Source: CAIYPG01 sp903864555 (GTDB lineage: Bacteria; Pseudomonadota; Gammaproteobacteria; Burkholderiales; SG8-39). Taken from it: a stretch of 64,000 bases of DNA. The notes under the pieces were generated by a model that did no database searches, had not been told where the DNA came from, and saw only the letters and a program-made list of their open reading frames with translations. Position 1 is the stretch's first letter. Each line of letters starts with the position of its first letter. Position numbers and translations under genes: made by a program. Positions 38,221 through 47,437 of this stretch are shown piece by piece. The stretch covers positions 10,139 through 74,138 of the forward strand of contig CANJJT010000010.1 in the NCBI GenBank assembly GCA_947474715.1, given 5' to 3'.

Positions 38221-39681
38221 TCATGCCATCGGGCGAAGATCCCGATAGAGGGCCTGGTAGCGGGCCGCTGCCGGCTGCCAGCCGAAGTCCTGGCGCATGC
38301 CGCAGTCACGCACCCGGGCCCAGCGGCCGGCGTCCCGCCACAGGTCGAAGGCGCGGGTGAGGGCCTCCCGCAACGCAGGCGCCGTCGCCCCGGCAAACAC
38401 CAGTCCGGTGGCCGTGCCGGCGCCCAGGCTGGCGGCATCGGCATCGACGACGGTATCGGCCAGCCCGCCGACATGGCGAACCAGCGGCAGCGCGCCATAG
38501 GCCATGGCGTACATCTGGGTCAGGCCGCAGGGCTCGAACCGCGAAGGCACCAGCGTCACATCGCTGCCGGCAAACAGGCGGTGGGCCAGCGCCTCGTCAT
38601 AACCCAGACGCACGCTGACTGCCCCCGGATAGCGCGCCTGGGCCGCCATGAAACCGGATTCCAGGGCGCTGTCGCCGGACCCAAGCAGCGCAAGCTGCCC
38701 CCCGGCCCGTACCAACTCCGGCAGCACTTCCAGCACCAGATCCAGACCCTTTTGCTCACTCAGGCGGCTGACCACGCAGAAAAGCGGCCCCGGCAGCGCA
38801 GCAAGCCCCAATTCGGCGCGCAGGCCGGCCTTGCACAAAGCCTTGCCCGCCGGATCGCTGGCGCTGTAGCGGGCGGGAATTGCCACATCCGTCGTCGGCT
38901 GCCAGATCGCGTAATCCACACCATTGAGGATGCCCGACAGCACACCCGCACGCGAGCGCAGCAGGCCGTCCATGCCGAAACCGAATTCCGGCGTCTGGAT
39001 CTCGTGCGCGTAGGTCGGGCTCACGGTGGTGATACGGTCGGCATAGTGCAGGCCGGATTTCATGAAATTGAGCTTGCCGTAGAACTCCAGGCCGGTCAGC
39101 GAGAAAAAATGCGCCGGCAAGCCGAGTTCCTGGAAACGTTCCGCCGGGAACTGCCCCTGATAGCCCAGGTTGTGCACTGTGAACACGCAGCCTGGGCGCT
39201 CCCCGCCACGCGCAGCCAGATAAGCCGGCACCAAACCGGCATGCCAATCGTGTCCATGCACTATGTCGGGGCACCAGCCATCGATGCCGGCATCGGCAAA
39301 GCGTGAGGCCACCCAGGCCAGCAGGGCGAAGCGCAGATGGTTGTCCGGCCAGTCGTGGCCCTGCTTATCGACATAGGGATTGCCCGGCTGCGCATACAAG
39401 CCGCCCGCCTCGATCAGATAGGCACTGACCCCGGACAGAGACCCGCGCAGCACCCGTACCGCCGTCCCGGCGCCGGGCAGGGGCAGTGGCGCCTGCAGGC
39501 GCGCCACCTCGACCAGCCCTTCGGCTTCGGCCGCAGCCATGATCGCGGGAAAAGCCGGCAACAACAGCCGCACATCCTCGCCCGCGTCCATCAAGGCCCG
39601 CGGCAGGGCGGCATTCACATCGGCCAGGCCGCCCGTCTTGAGGGCCGGATAGACCTCGGTACTGACATACAGGATGCGCAT
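38221..39681 (-). CDS. glgA: Glycogen synthase (ADP-glucose, GT5)
   Basis: 486 residues; extends glycogen with ADP-glucose. The nucleotide-sugar motif KTGGL is at 15-19 (STEVYPALKTGGLADVNAALP). VFTVHNLGYQGQFP, VSPTYAHEIQTPEFGFGMDG, SRLSEQKGLDL and the C-terminal SRFEPCGLTQMYAMAYGALPLVRHVGGLADTV are all present. The ATG at 39681 was chosen because it places MRILYVSTEVYP at the N-terminus as in relatives. It is the first gene of the minus-strand glycogen block, so the promoter upstream probably serves glgA-glgP and perhaps more. Confidence 0.96.
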   Translation of the reverse strand: MRILYVSTEVYPALKTGGLADVNAALPRALMDAGEDVRLLLPAFPAIMAAAEAEGLVEVARLQAPLPLPGAGTAVRVLRGSLSGVSAYLIEAGGLYAQPGNPYVDKQGHDWPDNHLRFALLAWVASRFADAGIDGWCPDIVHGHDWHAGLVPAYLAARGGERPGCVFTVHNLGYQGQFPAERFQELGLPAHFFSLTGLEFYGKLNFMKSGLHYADRITTVSPTYAHEIQTPEFGFGMDGLLRSRAGVLSGILNGVDYAIWQPTTDVAIPARYSASDPAGKALCKAGLRAELGLAALPGPLFCVVSRLSEQKGLDLVLEVLPELVRAGGQLALLGSGDSALESGFMAAQARYPGAVSVRLGYDEALAHRLFAGSDVTLVPSRFEPCGLTQMYAMAYGALPLVRHVGGLADTVVDADAASLGAGTATGLVFAGATAPALREALTRAFDLWRDAGRWARVRDCGMRQDFGWQPAAARYQALYRDLRPMA

Positions 39682-39746
39682 CGGATCCGCTTTATTGTTC
39701 TTCTGGTCTGCAGGGAGATAATCACGGCCGCAATTCGCGGCGCACA

Positions 39747-39775
39747 AGTGTCGGCAGGATGCGTGACAGTGTCAA
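39747..39775 (-). promoter_or_regulatory. Candidate sigma-70 promoter of glgA
   Basis: On the minus strand a perfect -35 TTGACA (39775-39770) is followed after exactly 17 bp by GACACT (39752-39747), a poor -10. It lies 66 bp before the glgA start codon. The good -35 with a weak -10 suggests an activator-assisted promoter. Confidence 0.4.
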
Positions 39776-39836
39776 GCCGGCCCAGGGTCAGACGTGCCTA
39801 GCCGGATTGCGGGCAAGACGCAGCAGTGCTGCGGGT

Positions 39837-40086
39837 GTTAACCCCCTTGTCAAAGGGGGCCGACTGGCCGCAGGCCAGCGGGGGGATTTTAGCCAGCCAG
39901 ATGGATGCCCGACTTGTTCAGGTCTTGCCGGTTAGTCCGATCATTGTTGTTGCTCTGCAAGCAGACATGCCTCGGAAAACATTCAGCGTATCAGTCTGGC
40001 AATGGCTGGCGCTCGGAACCGCAGCGGTTAAAAATCCCCCCGCTCGGCTTCGCCGAGTCGGCCCCCTTTGACAAGGGGGTTTACAC
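39837..40086. repeat. Paired inverted palindromic repeat, copy B
   Basis: Left arm 39837-39890 and right arm 40031-40086, inverted, with about 140 bp between. Variable stems are CTGGCC/GGCCAG (left) and CTCGGC/GCCGAG (right). The spacer shares blocks with copy A, such as CCCGACTTGttCAGgTCtTGCCGGT. The outer flank TCCCCGGAAATCG (40119-40131) is the inverted form of flanks next to copies C and D. It occupies most of the divergent 585-bp gap between glgA and the transglutaminase-like gene, the rest of which holds the glgA promoter and nothing else recognised. Confidence 0.85.
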
Positions 40087-40266
40087 CACCGTCTCTGCCA
40101 AGCTTGCTGCCAATGCCATCCCCGGAAATCGACAAAACACCTGCAGAACCGGACACGATGAGCTCTGCTGCACCTGAATTGCTATTCACACGGGCTTGCT
40201 GCACGATGGGCCCGGGCATTCCGGCACGCCCGCCCCCCGCCTCACTGAAGGTCATCCCAAGCCCCC

Positions 40267-41136
40267 ATGATCCGGCTCCAGTTTTCCATTGCACTCGACT
40301 ATGACATCGCCCACTTTCCCGGCGATTTCATCTTCAACATCCACGCCGCATCGACCGACCACCAGAAGGTGGTGATGGAAAACCTGGTCATCAACCAGCC
40401 CTTGGAGCCGGTCATCTATGCCGACCCGGCCAGCGGCTCCCGCCTGATGCGCCTCACCGCCAATCCGGGGCCACTCAATATCCAGTACAGCGCCACCGTC
40501 GACCTGGACACCCACATCGAATCCCCGGCCTTGATCGAGGAGATGCCCATCTCGCAGTTGCCGCCTTCGGTGCTGCCCTACATCTACCCGAGCCGCTACT
40601 GCCAGTCCGACCGGCTGCGGCGCTATGCCACGCGCGAGTTCGGGCATCTGCGCCAGGGCTATTGGCGCGTGCAGGCGATCCAGGACTGGGTGCGTACCCG
40701 CACCACCTTCACCTCCGGCAGCTCCAATGGCAGCACCTCGGCCGTGGACACCATCGTCGAACAGGTGGGCGTATGCCGCGACTTCGCCCACTTGATGATC
40801 GCCCTGTGCCGCGCGGTCAACATCCCGGCGCGCATGGTCACCGGCATCAACTACGGTGCCGATCCGGCCATGGGCCCCACGGATTTCCATGCCTATGTCG
40901 AGGTGTTCCTGAGCCATCGCTGGTATCTGTTCGACCCCACGGGCGTGTGCCCGCCTATGGGCCTGGTGCGCATCGGCACCGGCCGTGATGCCGCCGACGT
41001 GTCCTTCTCCACCATCTTCGGCGCCGTCAGTTCCAGCGCACCGATCATTTCCATCACCGCCGTCGACGACCCCGCCAACGGCTACTGCCTGCCCCTACAC
41101 AGCCGCGAAGGCCTGTCGTCCATGGTGGCGCACTGA
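40267..41136 (+). CDS. Transglutaminase-like cysteine peptidase-fold protein
   Basis: 289 residues. An N-terminal strand-rich domain (about 1-105, with DYDIAHFPGDFIFNIHA) typical of bacterial transglutaminase-like proteins is followed by the catalytic core: Cys170 in EQVGVCRDFAHLMIALCR, His208 in DFHAYVEVFL and Asp223 in WYLFDPTG. The triad is complete. There is no signal peptide, so it is probably cytosolic. Relatives are often linked to cyanophycin or amide metabolism, but the true substrate is unknown. The ribosome site is weak. Confidence 0.88.
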   Translation: MIRLQFSIALDYDIAHFPGDFIFNIHAASTDHQKVVMENLVINQPLEPVIYADPASGSRLMRLTANPGPLNIQYSATVDLDTHIESPALIEEMPISQLPPSVLPYIYPSRYCQSDRLRRYATREFGHLRQGYWRVQAIQDWVRTRTTFTSGSSNGSTSAVDTIVEQVGVCRDFAHLMIALCRAVNIPARMVTGINYGADPAMGPTDFHAYVEVFLSHRWYLFDPTGVCPPMGLVRIGTGRDAADVSFSTIFGAVSSSAPIISITAVDDPANGYCLPLHSREGLSSMVAH

Positions 41137-41280
41137 CCGCGCGTCGGCGTCATTCCGACTGATTGGGGCCGTCCAGTACATCGGCATGCCTGAAGCCACG
41201 GCCACTCACCATGGCCTCCCCGGGACAGCCCACTGGCAATCAGCGTACGATCCGGAAAAATTTCGCAAAGGAGGAACACC

Positions 41281-42060
41281 ATGCCCTGGATCACCGCCAA
41301 CGGCGCCAGCCTGAGATACGACCTGACCGGATCAGGCGCAGACACCCTGGTCCTCATCCACGAAGCCGGCGGCTGCATGGAAAGCTACGACGAGGTGCTG
41401 CCCGCCCTGCAGCAGCACTTTCGCGTGCTGCGTTTCGACCAGCGCGGCTTCGGCTTCTCGGAAAAGATGAAATCCATCACCTACGACACCGTGATCGCCG
41501 ACATCGCCGGCCTGCTCGATGCACTGGGCATCACGGAGCCCGTGTGCATGGCCAGTTGCGCCATGGGCTGCGACTTCATCGTCGGCTTCGCCGCCGCGCA
41601 CCCGGAGCACGTGAAGCGCATCGCCCTGGCCAGCCCCACCATCGGTCAGCGTGAGGGCAATGCCGCCTCCAGCCAGGCCCGCGCCGACCTGGTGGTGCGC
41701 GAAGGCATGCGCGCCTCCATGGAAACGAGCCACGCCCGCTCCTGGCCGCCGGTGATCCGCGAGCGCAACCTGGAACGCTTCGCGCGCTACCAGGCACGCT
41801 GGGTGTGCAATGACCCGGAGTCCTTCGCTGCCCAGGGCCGCATGATGAGCACCATCGACCTCACCCCGCTCTACCCCAGGGTGAAGGCGAAGACCCTGGC
41901 CATCGGCGACCGCCACGACAGCCAGCGCCTCCCCGAGCTGGCGAAGAAAGTCGCCGCCGCCGTGCCCGATGGCATTTACGTGGAAGTCGACAGCGGCCAC
42001 TTCTTTGCGCTGCAGTCACCGGAGGCGTTTGTCGAGACGGTGGTGACGTGGATGAAATAG
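41281..42060 (+). CDS. Alpha/beta hydrolase-fold protein with Ala at the nucleophile position
   Basis: 259 residues; AAAGGAGG precedes the ATG. The oxyanion loop LIHEAGGCMESYDEVL (25-40), strand FRVLRFDQRGFGFSEKM (47-63) and the late DSGHFFALQSPEAF with the catalytic His are ordinary for the family. The nucleophile elbow, usually GHSMGG, reads SCAMGC (92-97), so Ala94 occupies the serine position, flanked by two cysteines. It could be inactive, use another residue, or act as a non-hydrolytic binding protein. It follows the transglutaminase-like gene by 144 bp on the same strand. Confidence 0.85.
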   Translation: MPWITANGASLRYDLTGSGADTLVLIHEAGGCMESYDEVLPALQQHFRVLRFDQRGFGFSEKMKSITYDTVIADIAGLLDALGITEPVCMASCAMGCDFIVGFAAAHPEHVKRIALASPTIGQREGNAASSQARADLVVREGMRASMETSHARSWPPVIRERNLERFARYQARWVCNDPESFAAQGRMMSTIDLTPLYPRVKAKTLAIGDRHDSQRLPELAKKVAAAVPDGIYVEVDSGHFFALQSPEAFVETVVTWMK

Positions 42061-42103
42061 AGCAGCAGCAGATCATCACACGCGGCTGGGACAATCGCTG
42101 AGG

Positions 42104-42907
42104 TCAAATTCCCTTGTACTTCGGAGGCCTTTTCTCCATAAAGGCAAGTGCTGCTTCCTTGTGGTCCTGGGAATTGATCGAAAGCATCTCGTAGGCAATG
42201 GAGGCATCCATCACGAGATTGAGCTGGTCCTTGATGTACTTGTTGATTGCCAGCTTTGTCCAACGCACTGCCAGTGGCGGAAGATTGACCAGTTCCTCGG
42301 CGATCTCGTTAGCCTTGGCCATGACCTCCTCGACAGGCACTGCATAACCCACCAGATTGAGCTCCTTTGCCTCCTTGCCCGAGACCAGGCGACCACGCAT
42401 CAGGAAATCCTTGGCCCGAGCAGGACCCACCAGCAGCGGCCATATCACGGCACCACCGTCGCCGGCCACCAGTCCAACCTTCACGTGGGTATCACCAAAC
42501 TTGGCAGTCTCAGAGATCACCACCACGTCACAAAAGAGAGCCAATGTGGCTCCCAAGCCCACTGCGTCGCCATTGACCGCAGCGATGATGGGCGGCCCCA
42601 CCTCCAACATATTCTGAAACAGCCTGCGGGTCATGGCCGGAACGGCCAGCGCGAATTTCCAGCCCTCTTCGGTGCCGAAGCGCGACACCATGCCCTTGAT
42701 ATCACCTCCGGTGGAGAAAGACTTTCCCGAGCCTGTGAAGATGATCGCCCGGACCTCGGCATCTCCGGCCAGATCAAGCCAGACCTCCTCCAGCTCGTTG
42801 TGCATTTCGGTATCCACGGCATTGCGCTTGTCCGGCTGGTTCAGGCACAGCGTCGCGATCCCGCCCGCCTTGGTCACCGAGATTAATTTGTAACGCGAAT
42901 AGTCCAT
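42104..42907 (-). CDS. Enoyl-CoA hydratase/isomerase family protein
   Basis: 267-residue crotonase-fold enzyme, last gene of the 42.1-53.1 kb operon. ATG 42907 follows AGGAGA. The acyl-CoA oxyanion segment is SGKSFSTGGDIKGM, and the second loop is AAVNGDAVGLGATLALFCDVVV. The usual catalytic glutamate near the second loop is not obvious: the region reads HVKVGLVAGDGGAVIWP, with Asp and Gly where many hydratases have Glu and Pro-Gly. The reaction may therefore be an isomerisation, hydration or ring cleavage of an acyl-CoA. The C-terminus ends ALAFMEKRPPKYKG, typical of the family. Confidence 0.9.
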   Translation of the reverse strand: MDYSRYKLISVTKAGGIATLCLNQPDKRNAVDTEMHNELEEVWLDLAGDAEVRAIIFTGSGKSFSTGGDIKGMVSRFGTEEGWKFALAVPAMTRRLFQNMLEVGPPIIAAVNGDAVGLGATLALFCDVVVISETAKFGDTHVKVGLVAGDGGAVIWPLLVGPARAKDFLMRGRLVSGKEAKELNLVGYAVPVEEVMAKANEIAEELVNLPPLAVRWTKLAINKYIKDQLNLVMDASIAYEMLSINSQDHKEAALAFMEKRPPKYKGI

Positions 42908-42958
42908 TACCTAGTCTCCTGTTGTGAAATTCACTTGGAACCCCGCCGGCCACCCGCT

Positions 42959-44311
42959 CTAGCGGCAGATTGCGCCCAGGCACGACACATCCAGCATGTC
43001 GCGCAGAGCCCATGTCTCCCCGATCAGCGCCGTACAGCGCGCCGCACCCATGACTGGCTCGCAAAGTCCGCGTACCTTGTTTTCGATGTCTGCATCACCC
43101 ATCGGGTGCGCGATGCTTCCCACGCAATGCTCGACGCTCTCCCGAAGCTGCCGCCCATCCTGCAGGGTGATGCTCATGTCGGCCGCATCCGCGGTGATCC
43201 GTTCATCGGCTCGCACGTGGATCTTTTCGCGCAGGGCAACCACCGCAGGCTCCTGCAGCCGCGGTGGATCTGCGTCCTGGACCCGGGCTGTGCCATGGAT
43301 AAGCGCCACGGCGGACCAATGCTGGAGGCTGAACTGTGCATCGGTGGAGTCGGCCGGATGACGGCGGGCAGTCAGCTTTGCCGCTGCGGGACTAATTACC
43401 GCATCCACACGCACGATGTTCGCGGCATCCAGGCCGCGCCGATACAGACGCAGTGCAGCATCGATGGCCGGATGCGCAACGATACCCGCCGGGAAAGGCT
43501 TGTAGGTAAGTGCCGAGAGCTCGTAGGCTTTGCCCAGCCTATCAGTCAGCCCATCCAGAAATGCACTCGGCGCAAACATCCGGGCAAATCCATACTCGCC
43601 CTCGATACCATTCTGCGGACCGGTAAAACCTTCGGCTGCGAGCAATGCCGCACGCAATCCGGTATCGGCGCCCTGGGCATGGATGAGCGGCGTGCTCATG
43701 GACCCCATGGCCACGCGCAGCCCTTGACCCTGGGCGGCGGCCAGTCCGATTGCCGACGCCAGTTGTCCCACATCCAGCCCCAGCAGCTTTCCGCAGGCGA
43801 CTACGGCACCGACCCCCCCCACCAGCCCGCTTTGCAACCACCCCAGGTTCCCGACTGCAGGGTGCACCGAAATGGCCTTGCTCAATCGGCACGCCACCTC
43901 CAAGCCCAGAATGCCGGCCAGCAACAGGTCCCGTCCATGCGCTTTCCTTTGTTCACCTAAGGCCAGCGCCGCCGCCAGCGCCGGCGGGCTCGGATGCACG
44001 ATGGCCTGCGCATGCGTGTCACAGAACCCATAGACCGTGGCAGCCAGTGCATTGGCAAGTGCCGCATGCACGCAATCGCTGCTGCGCCCGCAACCGAACA
44101 CCGTGGAGCTGCCCCGGCCGGCAGTGCCCGCGAGCGAGCGCTCGAACGTGCGGCGCGTTTCCTGGTCCACTCCTCCCACCGCGCAGCCCAGAAAGTTGAG
44201 CCATGCCCTAAGTCCCTCGTGCTGAACCAGCGCCGGAATATCTTGCAAAGTGGTACCGACCACCCACGATGCCAGACGCAGCGTGGCGCCTTGCTCAACA
44301 GCCTGACTCAA
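42959..44311 (-). CDS. MmgE/PrpD family protein
   Basis: 450 residues of the 2-methylcitrate dehydratase (PrpD)/cis-aconitate decarboxylase fold. A TTG start at 44311 is chosen because AAGGGG lies just upstream and an in-frame stop follows 19 bases further. The N-terminal all-helical domain includes GCAVGGVDQETRR and STVFGCGRSSDCVHAALANALAATVYGFCDTHAQAIVHPSPPALAAALALGE (about 71-122), the hallmark of the family. The C-terminal domain begins about residue 260 with YKPFPAGIVAHPAIDAAL. PrpD proteins dehydrate hydroxy-tricarboxylates, but many relatives have other substrates. It sits between a Bug receptor and the enoyl-CoA hydratase. Confidence 0.9.
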   Translation of the reverse strand: MSQAVEQGATLRLASWVVGTTLQDIPALVQHEGLRAWLNFLGCAVGGVDQETRRTFERSLAGTAGRGSSTVFGCGRSSDCVHAALANALAATVYGFCDTHAQAIVHPSPPALAAALALGEQRKAHGRDLLLAGILGLEVACRLSKAISVHPAVGNLGWLQSGLVGGVGAVVACGKLLGLDVGQLASAIGLAAAQGQGLRVAMGSMSTPLIHAQGADTGLRAALLAAEGFTGPQNGIEGEYGFARMFAPSAFLDGLTDRLGKAYELSALTYKPFPAGIVAHPAIDAALRLYRRGLDAANIVRVDAVISPAAAKLTARRHPADSTDAQFSLQHWSAVALIHGTARVQDADPPRLQEPAVVALREKIHVRADERITADAADMSITLQDGRQLRESVEHCVGSIAHPMGDADIENKVRGLCEPVMGAARCTALIGETWALRDMLDVSCLGAICR

Positions 44312-44360
44312 TGCATCCCCTTCACTGGATCACCGGTTCCGGCAGGCGAGCGCCACGGAT

Positions 44361-45329
44361 TCACTGAGCAGAGATCCCAGCCTGCTTCACCACCCGCCGC
44401 CATTTTGCAAGTTCCGCGCTGATCTGACTGCGGAAGACTTCCGAGCTGGTGTTCATGGGCTCTAGTCCCATATCGGTCATGCGTTTTCTGAACTCGGCAT
44501 TACGCATCGAATCGGCCAACGCTTCAGTGAGTCGATCCAATGGTTCGCGGGCCGTGCCGGAAGGTACCAGGATGCCAAACCAGGATGTGACGTCATAGCC
44601 TTTGACCCCACCTTCGGCCACGGTGGGAATGTCGGGTGCAAGTGGCGTTCGCTCGGGCCCTGCCACCCCCAGGCCGCGCAATTCCCCGGAACGGATCCGC
44701 GGCAGCGCGGTGGCAATGTTCTCGAAACTTGCCGAAAGGCCCCCGGCCAGCAACAGGTTGGAGGCAGGGCCTGAGCCCTTGAAGGGCACGTGCACGATGT
44801 CCACCCCGGCTTCGTATTTGAACAGTTCCATCGCCAGGTGCGAGGTGGTGCCCGCGCCCGCGCTGCCATAGTTGAGCTTGCCAGGAGCAGACTTGGCCAG
44901 TGCAATGAATTCAGCCACGCTGCCGGCCTTGACGCTCGGATGCACCGATAGCACGAAGGTCAGCCGCGCCAGCAGGCTCACCGGAGTGAAGTCTTTCTCC
45001 GGGTCGTAGGAAATCTTCGCATGCAATACTGGATTGACGGTAATGACGCCCTGGTACCCCAGCAGCAGAGTGTGGCCATCGGCCGCGGCACGCGCCACGC
45101 TCTCGGTCCCGATCAGTCCCCCGGCACCGGCATTGTTGGTCACGATCACCGGCCTCTTGAAGCGCAATTCCAGTTCCCGCGCAATCATGCGCCCGAAGAT
45201 GTCAGTGGCTCCACCGGGTGCCGAAGGCACCACCAGGCTAACCGTCCTGGCTGGATAGGATTGGGCGGCTGCATGACCACCCGAAATCATGAGTGCTGCC
45301 ATTACAACAGCGATCAGAAAGCGTTTCAT
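44361..45329 (-). CDS. Bug/TctC-family periplasmic solute-binding protein
   Basis: 322 residues; GAGGAA precedes the ATG. Signal peptide MKRFLIAVVMAALMISGGHA with cleavage near AAAQ. Landmarks are YPARTVSLVVPSAPGGATDI, TNNAGAGGLIGTESVARAAADGHT, APGKLNYGSAGAGTTSHLAMELF, VDIVHVPFKGSGPASNLLLAGG and GPERTPLAPDIPTVAEGG. It is the second of two adjacent Bug genes (46 bp apart) in the operon; the two share only family-level similarity, so they are not recent duplicates. They may recognise different substrates of one pathway. Confidence 0.94.
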   Translation of the reverse strand: MKRFLIAVVMAALMISGGHAAAQSYPARTVSLVVPSAPGGATDIFGRMIARELELRFKRPVIVTNNAGAGGLIGTESVARAAADGHTLLLGYQGVITVNPVLHAKISYDPEKDFTPVSLLARLTFVLSVHPSVKAGSVAEFIALAKSAPGKLNYGSAGAGTTSHLAMELFKYEAGVDIVHVPFKGSGPASNLLLAGGLSASFENIATALPRIRSGELRGLGVAGPERTPLAPDIPTVAEGGVKGYDVTSWFGILVPSGTAREPLDRLTEALADSMRNAEFRKRMTDMGLEPMNTSSEVFRSQISAELAKWRRVVKQAGISAQ

Positions 45330-45375
45330 CGTTTCCTCACGGAGTGAATTTCTGTTTGCACGGCATCAACAGGCT

Positions 45376-46377
45376 CTAGTCCAGTTGCAGCTTGAGTGGC
45401 CGGATCACTCTTGCCCAGGCCTCGGCATCGCGCTTGATATAGCGATCGAATTCCTCAGGGGATGCCGATGAGACAGCCACGCCACCGCTGGCGATGATCC
45501 TGGTCTGGAACTCCTGCGACGCGACCACCTTCACCGTTTCGGCATGGAGGCGATCTACCACTGGGCGCGGCAAAGCAGCCTGCCCGAGCAGGCCCCACCA
45601 GGTCTCGCCGACGATCGCCAGGCCTTGTTCCTTCAGTGTCGGAATATCAGGCGCACCGGGCAGCCGCTCGGCCGAGGTCACGCCCAGAATGTTGATCTTA
45701 CCGGCACGGAATTGCGGCAGGGAGGTGGCTACGGCATCGAAATACAGCTGGGTCTGGCCTCCAATCAGGTCGGTGATCGCCTGCGCGCTGCCCTTATAGG
45801 GAATGTCGGTCATGGGTTTGCCGACAATCTGTTCCAGCATCTTGCCCAGCAGATGGGTGTTCCCGCCGGCACCCAGCGTGGCATAGTTGACCTTCTCCGG
45901 ATTGGCGCGAATGTACTCGACCAGTTCCTTCGGATTCTTCGCCAGTACGCTGCGCGACACGCTAAGTGAATACGGCACGGTTGCCGCAAGCGAAATGGGG
46001 AAGAAGTTGTCTACCTTGTAAGGGACATTCTTGTACATCATCGGGTTGGTATAGAGCTGTCCAACGTGGATCATCAGCGTATAGCCATCCGCCAGCGCCG
46101 AGGCGACGGCGGCGGCGGCGATCATGGTGCTCCCCCCGGGCTTGTGATCGACAACGATGGTCTGCCCCAGGCTCTCGCCCATGCGTGTGGCGAGTATGCG
46201 CGCGATCAGGTCGGTGGTGCCCCCAGGAGGGTGCGGCAACACCAGCTTGACTGGTTTTGACGGATAGGCCTGGGCAAAGCCGGGCGAAGGGGCGACGGCC
46301 AAACCAGCCGCCACTGCAAGGGACAATGCACCGAAACCCCATGATCCTGCACGAACCACCTGTCGTTCTTGATTCAT
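45376..46377 (-). CDS. Bug/TctC-family periplasmic solute-binding protein
   Basis: 333 residues from the ATG at 46377, preceded by GGAGGG; longer in-frame starts lack that spacing. Signal peptide with GFGALSLAVAAGLAVAPSPG, cleavage near GFAQA. Landmarks are YPSKPVKLVLPHPPGGTTDL, DHKPGGSTMIAAAAVASALADGY, NPEKVNYATLGAGGNTHLLGKM, MTDIPYKGSAQAITDLIGG and TSAERLPGAPDIPTLKEQG. Its style (IPYKGSAQAITDLI, PSASPEEF-type tail VSSASPEEFDRYIK) is nearer to the receptors at 55.2 and 58.6 kb than to its operon neighbour. Confidence 0.94.
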   Translation of the reverse strand: MNQERQVVRAGSWGFGALSLAVAAGLAVAPSPGFAQAYPSKPVKLVLPHPPGGTTDLIARILATRMGESLGQTIVVDHKPGGSTMIAAAAVASALADGYTLMIHVGQLYTNPMMYKNVPYKVDNFFPISLAATVPYSLSVSRSVLAKNPKELVEYIRANPEKVNYATLGAGGNTHLLGKMLEQIVGKPMTDIPYKGSAQAITDLIGGQTQLYFDAVATSLPQFRAGKINILGVTSAERLPGAPDIPTLKEQGLAIVGETWWGLLGQAALPRPVVDRLHAETVKVVASQEFQTRIIASGGVAVSSASPEEFDRYIKRDAEAWARVIRPLKLQLD

Positions 46378-46453
46378 GATGAAACCCTCCATGTATGGTC
46401 TACCCACAAAACAATCTCTTCCAGAAACGTTCGTCCTGCCGCTTGCACCCGAA

Positions 46454-47347
46454 TCATCCGGTTCCCGGCGGTGCAATGAAGGCCGCAAGATGCCTCTCGA
46501 CAAACGCCTCCCACCGCGTACCCGGTGCTCCAGTCACCTCGCGCACGGTATCGTATGCATGGTCAGCACGAAAACTGCCGCCAACCTGCAGTTGCACCAC
46601 GCTCTCGGCCAATGCCGTTGCATAGGTCGACTCCATGCCGCCTCTCAGAATCGCCGGCAGGAATTCCTCGCAGGGTCGCGCATCCACGCCATAGTTGGTT
46701 CCGGTCACCCGCGAAATGGTCGCCGCTACCTGCGCCATGGTGAGCACCTCCTCCGACAAGCGGTAGGCCTTGCCCGCATGCCGTTGCGGATTACCCAGCG
46801 CCAGGGCAGCCACCCGGGCAATATCCTCCACGTCGATCCAGCCGATCGGCGCCGAGCCGTAGTGGTGGCGCAGCACCCTTTTTTCCGGGCGCAGCCCGAT
46901 GAGGATGTTCTGCATGAAGGCATTGGGCTGCAGATGGGTGAACCCCAGGCCCAGCCATTCGATGTAGCTTTCGACATAGGCATGCCACACATAATGGGCA
47001 AGGCGGGTGCCTGGCTCGGCCAGCGCCCCCAGGTGCACCACATGCGCCACCCCGGCCCGCTTTGCCGCATCCAGCACAGTCTTGCTCTGCACCAGCATGT
47101 GCACACTGTATCCGGTAGCAAGAAAGAGGCGGTCGATCCCGGTCATTGCGGCCGCCACAGAAGCCGCGTCATCGAAATCCAGGTGCACTGTGACTACGCC
47201 CAGCGACTGGAAGTGGCTGCGCTGCTTCTCGTTGCGCGCCGAGGCGACCAGCCGCGCCCCGCCCACTGCCTGCAACGGCAACAGATGCCGCAGCACGGCA
47301 GAGCCCACCACGCCGCTCGCGCCGGTCACCAATATTGACGGGGGCAT
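46454..47347 (-). CDS. NmrA-like NAD(P)-binding protein
   Basis: 297 residues of the atypical short-chain dehydrogenase (NmrA/HSCARG) type. The Rossmann motif GASGVVG is at 9-15 (SILVTGASGVVGSAVLRHL). It is followed by LVASARNEKQRSHFQSLGV, DRLFLATGYS and VAHVVHLGALAEPG. The classical YxxxK pair is not seen, which fits NmrA-like sensors or quinone/NADPH-binding reductases rather than classic dehydrogenases. ATG 47347 places the Rossmann motif at the usual distance; a GTG at 47380 is the alternative. It lies in the operon between the acyl-CoA dehydrogenase pair and a Bug receptor. Confidence 0.85.
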   Translation of the reverse strand: MPPSILVTGASGVVGSAVLRHLLPLQAVGGARLVASARNEKQRSHFQSLGVVTVHLDFDDAASVAAAMTGIDRLFLATGYSVHMLVQSKTVLDAAKRAGVAHVVHLGALAEPGTRLAHYVWHAYVESYIEWLGLGFTHLQPNAFMQNILIGLRPEKRVLRHHYGSAPIGWIDVEDIARVAALALGNPQRHAGKAYRLSEEVLTMAQVAATISRVTGTNYGVDARPCEEFLPAILRGGMESTYATALAESVVQLQVGGSFRADHAYDTVREVTGAPGTRWEAFVERHLAAFIAPPGTG

Positions 47348-47437
47348 CGCATTCTCATTGAGTAGCAGTTCCCCGGACACTCTCGAGGGCCTGGCAGATG
47401 GTCAAAGGGAATCGACTGCCTCTCACTCAGCGATTTT

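Noticed and set aside
39837..40086. CRISPR array
   Set aside because: Only two arms per copy, inverted rather than direct, no regular spacers, no cas genes.
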